Positions 47,395 to 64,000 of a DNA stretch of 64,000 nucleotides are shown one piece after another. Both the position numbers and the translations under genes were made by a program. Source of the DNA: Myxocyprinus asiaticus. Lineage: Eukaryota; Chordata; Actinopteri; Cypriniformes; Catostomidae. The stretch spans positions 16,975,001 to 17,039,000 of the forward strand of contig NC_059382.1 in the NCBI RefSeq assembly GCF_019703515.2, in the 5' to 3' direction. The first letter of the stretch is position 1. Every line of letters starts with the position of its first letter. The notes beneath the pieces are model-generated. The model worked only from the letters and a program-made list of their open reading frames with translations, ran no database searches and was not told where the DNA came from.

Positions 47395-48910
47395 TGCATT
47401 TACATTTACATTTATTCATTTAGCAGACGCTTTTATCCAAAGCGAGTTACAAATGCGGAGAACAACAGAAGCGAATCATCCTAGGGAAGCAGCAGTAAGA
47501 AAAGTCCTGTAATTCAAGTTTTAAAATAGTTTAGAGAAATACCCCTAGCAAGGAGGGTTAGAGACTGAGGTAGAAGAATGGATAGATTTTTTATTTTATT
47601 TTTATAAAGAAGAAGACAATAAAGGGATCGGGTCAAGTGCTCACGAAAGAGCTGTGTCTTTAGATGCATTTTGAAGGATGTTGGAGACCTAGCTGCTCGG
47701 GTGGAGTTTGGCAGGTCATTCCACCAGTGAGGGACAGCTGAAGTGTAAGTCCGGGATAGTGATTTTTTTTTTTTGCTTCTTTGAGATGGCACTACGAGGT
47801 GCTACTATTGGAGGGTACGTAGACCTGAAGTAGTGAGTGTAGCTAGGGGGGTGCAGAGCCGGTGTTTGTTCTGTAAGCAAGCATCAATGGCAATGCCTTG
47901 AACTTAACTCGAGTAACCATTGGCAGCCAGTGCAGTTTGATGAAGAGAGGCATAACGTGCGCTCTCTTGGGCTTGTTAAAGACCAATTGCACCGCTGCAT
48001 ACTGGATCAATTGCAGAGGTTTGACTGTACATGCACAAAGGTCTGCCAGAAGACCATTGCATGAGTCCAGCCTGGATATAGCACAAGAGCCTGGATGAGG
48101 AGATGTTTGGTATGCTCAGATAGGAAGGGCCTGATTTTCCTGATGTTGTACAAAGCAAATCTGACATTTGTGCAGTCCTTGCAATGTGTTCCATGAAGTT
48201 TAACTGATCATCAAATAAAACCCCAAGATTTCTGGCTGTCTTGGATGGTGTGATCGTTGATGAGTCTAGTTGAATGGTGAAATTGTGCTGAACTGCTGGG
48301 CTCGCTGGAATAACAAAAAGTTCAGTTTTAGAAAAGTTGAGTTGGATGTGATGTTCCTTCATCCAACACGAGATGTCGACCAGGCAGGCTGAAATCCGTG
48401 CAGCTACCATAGGATCGTGGCTGATGTTGTGTGTCATCAGCGTAGCAATGGTAGGAAAAGCCATGTGCCTGAATGACAGATCCCAGTGATGACATGTATA
48501 TGGAGAAGAGGAGGGACCCAAGTACTGAACCCTGGGGTACCCCAGTAGCTAGTTGGTGAGACTTCAAGACACCCTGAAGGACCTACCTGTGAGATAAGAC
48601 TCAAACCCACGGAACACAGTTCATGTGATGCCCTTTGCCGTGAAGGTTGACAGGAGAATCTGGTGGTTTATCATGTCAAATGCAGTGGACAGATCCAGCA
48701 GAATGAGAACAGACAATTTGGATGAAGCTCTTTCCAGTCTCAGAGCTTCAGTAACAGACAGCAGGGCAGTTTCCATAGAGTGTCCGCTTTTGAAGCCAGA
48801 ATGGTTGCTGTCTAGTAGGTTGTTCTTGGAGAGAAAAGATGAGACTTGTTTGAACACGACTCGTTCAAGTGTTTTCATGCCTGTGTGTAGTGATCATGGA
48901 TTTGTCTGAT
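47395..48910 (-). mobile_element. L2-like LINE, 3' half, broken reverse transcriptase
   Basis: On the minus strand from 48878: KTLERVVFKQVSSFLSKNNL, SGFKSGHSMETALLSVTEAL, LILLDLSTAFDMINHQILL (RT motif A), then [20 protein letters not shown] and [10 protein letters not shown] (motif C, YADD retained), then [13 protein letters not shown] and ARNLGVLFDDQLNF, and finally KSLSRTYTSAVPHWWNDLPN, RSPTSFKMHLKTQLFREHL. Frame changes and stops separate the pieces, so it is inactive. The 3' end has the 'tttatccaaagcgagttac' repeat shared with 32886-33086. Confidence 0.85.
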
Positions 48911-50045
48911 TTCATGTATAGTGATGTACAGTGAAAAGAAAGAGTTTTACTCACTGTACTACAGTGAAAACTGGAAACGCTGTTTGTTATCTCATTCATC
49001 ACATCATCATATTTTTTAAAACTACAATGTCATGTTTCTTCAAAAGGGCTCCCAATGCTCTATATCTCACTGATTCTTGATTCCAGGCTGCAGAAGTGCA
49101 AAAAATAAATACATAAAAGAAAAGAGAGAAGAAGAAAGAAATGTATGTATCAATAAATTATTTTGGATTATTTAGTTAAACACCTTCAAAAGTATTCAGT
49201 TGTGTTTGGGTGCAGCCTGCTTCTTTAATTTCTCAAATGTGTTTCAGGGTCTTAATGGAGCTGTTAAGGCATACTGCTGTTCATAGAGAAAGTAACTCAT
49301 TGTAAGGCCACAATGCCATAATAATAAATAATACTTAATACAAATATAGTACAGAAGATGTGAGTTTTCTTAGTTTTAGTTTGGTTTATTTTAGTTTTCT
49401 CTTATAACTGCTACTGAACCCCATTGTTTTTTTAAGGCATCTCTTCAAAAAAAAAAAATAATAATAATAATAATTAAAAAATTAAATAAAAATCTTTGAT
49501 TATTTGATCCTTTTACATAATCACACAGTTACGTCATAGTCTTTACTGACATCCCACCATGGCATATAACATGCTTTATATAAAAACCTACTCATTCAGA
49601 TGCACAGGTAAATGTCTAAACCTGATAAGCATTACTGACTGCTGCACCTCCACCAGTGCCTTCAGTTGTCCAGCTATGGGGTCATCAGCCGGGAGCCACC
49701 TATCACGGATGTTTCGCCCCATTAATCCCGGAACATCTCCTGGTGGTGGGGCAGGGGTCAGGGATGTCTCCCTGCCACCCCCTGCACCGATTGCCTCTCG
49801 TTCTTGCTTTCTCATCAAGACATTCCTCCTTTCCCGTCAAGACATACCATAAGACCAGGGTTCAACCACGCCCCCCCCCCCCCCCCCATCACATGAGCAG
49901 ACCTGCCCTAGGTCCAAGGCCTCTTCTCTGTTAGAAAAAAACACAAGCTATCAATCTCTGCCTACCACCCGTCCACCAGTGCCTATCCTTAAACCAATCC
50001 TCCAACAGATTAAGTAGGAGAGCGATGTGAGATGCGAGCCATGAA
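48911..50045. other. intergenic, nothing recognised
   Basis: Short A-rich and (ATA)n tracts near 49450-49475 and a poly(C) run at 49870-49888. The 97- and 92-codon overlapping ORFs at 49559-49934 are proline-rich by composition and show no family. Confidence 0.4.
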
Positions 50046-50049
50046 ACGG

Positions 50050-50695
50050 CGTCATCCCAGATGTGTATGACTTTCTTCTCCTGAACACAAACAAAGAGTT
50101 TTAGAAGAATATCTCAACTCTGTAGGTCCTTACAATGCAAATGAATGGTGGCCAGAACTTTGAATCACCCAAAAATACATAAGTCATCATAAAAGTAATC
50201 CAGAAGATTCCAGTGGTTTAATCCAAATCTTCAGAAGCGATATGATAGGTGTGGGTGAGAAACAAATAAATAAGTCTTTTTTTATCATAAATCTTCACTT
50301 TCACTCTCACTTTTAAATGATTTTCTTTTTTGGCAATTCGCATTCTTTATGCATATCACCACCTACTGGTTGGGGCTGGTCAAAGGTGGAGATTTAAAGA
50401 AAAATAGGACTTAATTATTTATCTGTTTCTCACCCACACCTATCATGTCACTTCAGATGATATGGATTAAACCACTGGAGTCTTATGTATTACTTTTTCT
50501 CTGCCTTTATGTGATTTTTGATGATTCAAAGTTCTGGCCACCATTCATTTGCATTGTAAGGACCTACAGAGATATCCTTCAAAAAATCATCTGCAGTGTT
50601 CTGCAGAAAAAGAAAGTCATACACATTTGGGATGGCATGAGGGTGAGTAAATGAGGAGAGAGTTTTCATTCTGGGGTGAACTATCCCTTTGAACA
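50050..50695. mobile_element. MITE of the GGGATAGTTCAC family
   Basis: The left end is clipped: it starts inside at 'gtcatcccagatgtgtatgactttcttc'. The right end 'cattctggggtgaactatcccttt' is complete. Long inverted arms are visible ('acctatcatgtcacttcagatgatatgg' versus 'tcttcagaagcgatatgataggt'). Confidence 0.7.
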
Positions 50696-51037
50696 CTATT
50701 GTGTTTGTAAGGTGAATACAGGTAAAGTGAGATGCTTTCTGATAAGTTGTCATTGGCGTTGTTGCTAATATATGATCCAAATGGCTTCATGAATGCTATG
50801 CCCTTTTAGTTTAGAATTTACATTAATACTTCGTCCAACAAAAAAACAAAAATTTAAATGTACTGTATGTTTACATTGTTATCACATTTGGTGGTGTATA
50901 TGACCCCATATATGCCTCTGTTATGGTTTAATTTTCTTAATTTCTTTAAAGTTATTTAAGTTATTTACTTCTCCCATATTCCTATTTTTATCTTTATCTG
51001 TGTATCAAGTCAATTTTTTAATAACCCCTTACCATGG

Positions 51038-52070
51038 GGCCTGGGTAGCTCATTGAGTAAAGACACTGACTACCACTCCTGGAGTTGCAAGTTTGAATCC
51101 AGGGTGTGCTGAGTGACTCCTAAGCAACCAAATTGGCCTGGTTGCTAGAGTCACATGGGGTAACCTCCTTGTGGTCGCTATAATGTGTGGTTTTCGCTCT
51201 TGGTGGGTCGCATGGTGAGTTATGCATGGATGCTGTAGAGAATGGTGTGAAGCCTCCACAAACCCTACGTCTCCACGGTAATGTGCTCATCAAGCCACAT
51301 GATAAGATGTGCAGATTGACAGGTACATTTACACAACAACAATGTACTAAAAAAAAGTTTTTCCTTTGCGTTTTTGAAAAGTTTCACGTACAGACAACAA
51401 CGTTGTCAAAACGATCCCTGTTCACACTGATCCGCGAAAACGACTAAAAACGCTGTATTATGCATGCCAGGCCAGTAGTTGGCGATGTCACTTTGTAAAG
51501 AAACACTACGCGCCTGCGCACATAAGCATTCTTCCACAGAGCGGTGAATACAAACAATGAAGATGATGGCGAAAGCATCGAACAATTTTGTCTGGACGGA
51601 TGACGGACGGCTTTATTACTACAATGACTTTGCTGGAGAAGCGTCTATAAACTCAAAATCTTGAGCAGCATAAACACAGTCCTGTAGTCCGCCATTGTAG
51701 TTTTGAATGTCTCGCGCGTTGTTTTGAAGTACTCGCGAGCGTCTATAGACTGAACACGTAATACGCGTGCGCATGACGTCATCGTTTTTGTACGTTAACA
51801 CGAAGACGATAACGGCATCGTTTTCAAAAACTTGCACGTTGAAACCCGTTTTCAAAAGTTTGCGTTTTCAGGCCCCAAAACGCCGTTGTCGTGTAAACGA
51901 ACAGCCAAAACGCATAAAAAGTTTTCCGTTTTTAGTTGAAAACGTTCGTGTAAACGGCCCCGCAGCAACTGAGATTCGTCCTCCGCCACTCGGCTTGAGG
52001 TGAGTTACTACGCCACCACGAGGACTTAGAGCGCATTGAGAATTGGGCATTCCAAATTGGGGAGAAAAAA
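51038..52070 (+). mobile_element. tRNA-derived SINE split by an inserted MITE
   Basis: 'ggggcctgggtagctcattgagtaaagacactgactaccactcctgg', B-box-like 'caagtttgaatccagggtg' and the body to 'gataagatgtgcagattgac' (51320) match the first part of the SINE at 35775-36233. The SINE resumes at 'cagcaactgagattcgtcctccgcc' (51962) and ends 'gaattgggcattccaaattggggagaaaa' (52070). The interruption is the element 51322-51961. Confidence 0.8.
51322..51961. mobile_element. MITE with 'cgtttacac...cgtgtaaac' ends, inserted in a SINE
   Basis: The left end 'tacatttacacaacaacaatgtactaaaaa' and the right end 'tttttagttgaaaacgttcgtgtaaacggcccc' are imperfect inverted repeats. The interior has alternating 'aaaacg' and 'cgtttt' words. 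A closely related copy is at 56620-57175, sharing the middle segment 'ctgtattatgcatgccaggccagtagttggcgatg' and 'cgcctgcgcacataagcattcttccacagagcggtgaata'. No transposase. Confidence 0.75.
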
Positions 52071-52380
52071 AAAAATAACCCCTTGTCGTTGAATATTATC
52101 TCTCTTTCTATTATGTATGTCACCGTAATGAAAAAAGATGTACAAATTCAACGTTGAACATGCACTTAAAAAAAATATAAGTTAACGATAAGAAATGAAT
52201 GCTTATTTTAGTAACGGAAGAATATCCACACATTATTATTATAGACATGATCAAGTGCCCCCACTTTACCTTTATTCACCCTATTATTTTTCCACATATT
52301 TTAAAAATACATTTATAATGAAAATACGGTCAAATAAATAAATAAAACTCACACTGTTAATAATGATTGATAATGCCCGC
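52071..52380. other. upstream spacer of the HIF gene, nothing recognised
   Basis: AT-rich, no repeats or exons recognised. Confidence 0.4.
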
Positions 52381-52394
52381 AGTGACTCTTATTT

Positions 52395-52534
52395 TGACAT
52401 CACGTGTTCACACAAAGATTACGGTCGAACCCCCTTTTAAACTGAGATAAACAACCAGCAGACGAGAGTTGCGTCTGCAGGCAATTCAAAGATTCAACAT
52501 ACTATAATCGGTCTTCAGTGGTTTCATTGGGGAG
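52395..52534 (+). promoter_or_regulatory. proximal upstream region of the HIF-alpha gene with an HRE-like motif
   Basis: CACGTG at 52401-52406 contains the hypoxia-response core RCGTG and is followed by 'ttcacacaaag', reminiscent of the HIF ancillary CACA(G/C) element about eight bases away. It lies about 130 bp before the start codon. No TATA box is evident. Motif match only; an E-box bound by other bHLH factors is equally possible. Confidence 0.35.
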
Positions 52535-63915
<11,381 letters not shown>

Positions 63916-63973
63916 GTAAGTGTTCATTCTTTCTGTATATAGCATTAGACTAAATGACAATTAATGTAGTCTT

Positions 63974-64000
63974 AAAGGGATAGTTCACCCAAAAATGAAA
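63974..64000. mobile_element. start of another GGGATAGTTCAC MITE at the window end
   Basis: AAAGGGATAGTTCACCCAAA and following bases match the left end of the family exactly. The element continues past the window. Confidence 0.75.

Noticed and set aside
51038..51115. Possible tRNA gene
   Set aside because: Has A/B-box-like motifs but belongs to a dispersed SINE family and lacks a full cloverleaf.

Overview
This 64 kb window is vertebrate nuclear DNA, almost certainly from a cypriniform (carp or minnow-like) teleost. Genes are split into many short exons with GT-AG introns. The introns and spacers are full of fish repeats: several short terminal-inverted-repeat (MITE) families, decayed Tc1 elements, hAT elements, tRNA-derived SINEs, L2-like and L1-clade LINEs, and long (TA)n/(TG)n tracts. 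No bacterial features and no CRISPR are present. The species call is inference from gene content and repeat types; no database search was possible.

Layout. (1) 558-6875 (+): nine 3' coding exons of a TAO kinase, best matched to TAOK1 (coiled-coil regulatory half, natural C-terminus), followed by a long AT-rich 3' UTR to a poly(A) signal near 9824. (2) 9.9-22 kb: a gene desert of decayed transposons, including an internally deleted Tc1 copy with both ends, a long palindromic (fold-back) Tc1 copy nested in an L2-like LINE, and a THAP-like fragment. (3) 22256-32526 (+): two damaged matrix metalloproteinase (MMP) loci in tandem. The first keeps only hemopexin exons. The second has nine of the expected ten exons but carries frameshifts, stop codons and damaged splice sites. 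A nearly full-length, inactive L1-clade LINE (about 23.1-28.6 kb) lies between them. (4) 34449-44095 (-): a complete NPAT gene in 17 coding exons (1,352 predicted residues), with a compact promoter carrying E2F-like and ETS-like sites. (5) 44.3-52.4 kb: repeats only. (6) 52535-63915 (+, continuing past the window): the first seven coding exons of a hypoxia-inducible-factor alpha subunit (bHLH, PAS-A, start of PAS-B), closest by eye to the HIF-3alpha/HIF-1alpha-like fish group.

How the genes relate. They are not an operon. TAOK1 is a MAP3K-like kinase, NPAT is the cyclin E/CDK2 substrate that drives histone transcription, and the HIF subunit is an oxygen-responsive transcription factor. MMP genes lie close to NPAT/ATM in mammals (human 11q22), so the MMP-NPAT part looks like old synteny. 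No ATM coding sequence was recognised in the head-to-head position next to NPAT, where mammals have it; the next divergent gene here is the HIF subunit.

No new molecular system was identified. The most notable points are the step-by-step decay of the MMP pair, the apparent absence of ATM beside NPAT, candidate regulatory motifs in both divergent promoters, and several informative nested or palindromic transposon structures. Exon borders were placed by hand from splice signals and reading-frame continuity; the phases add up for TAOK1, NPAT and HIF.
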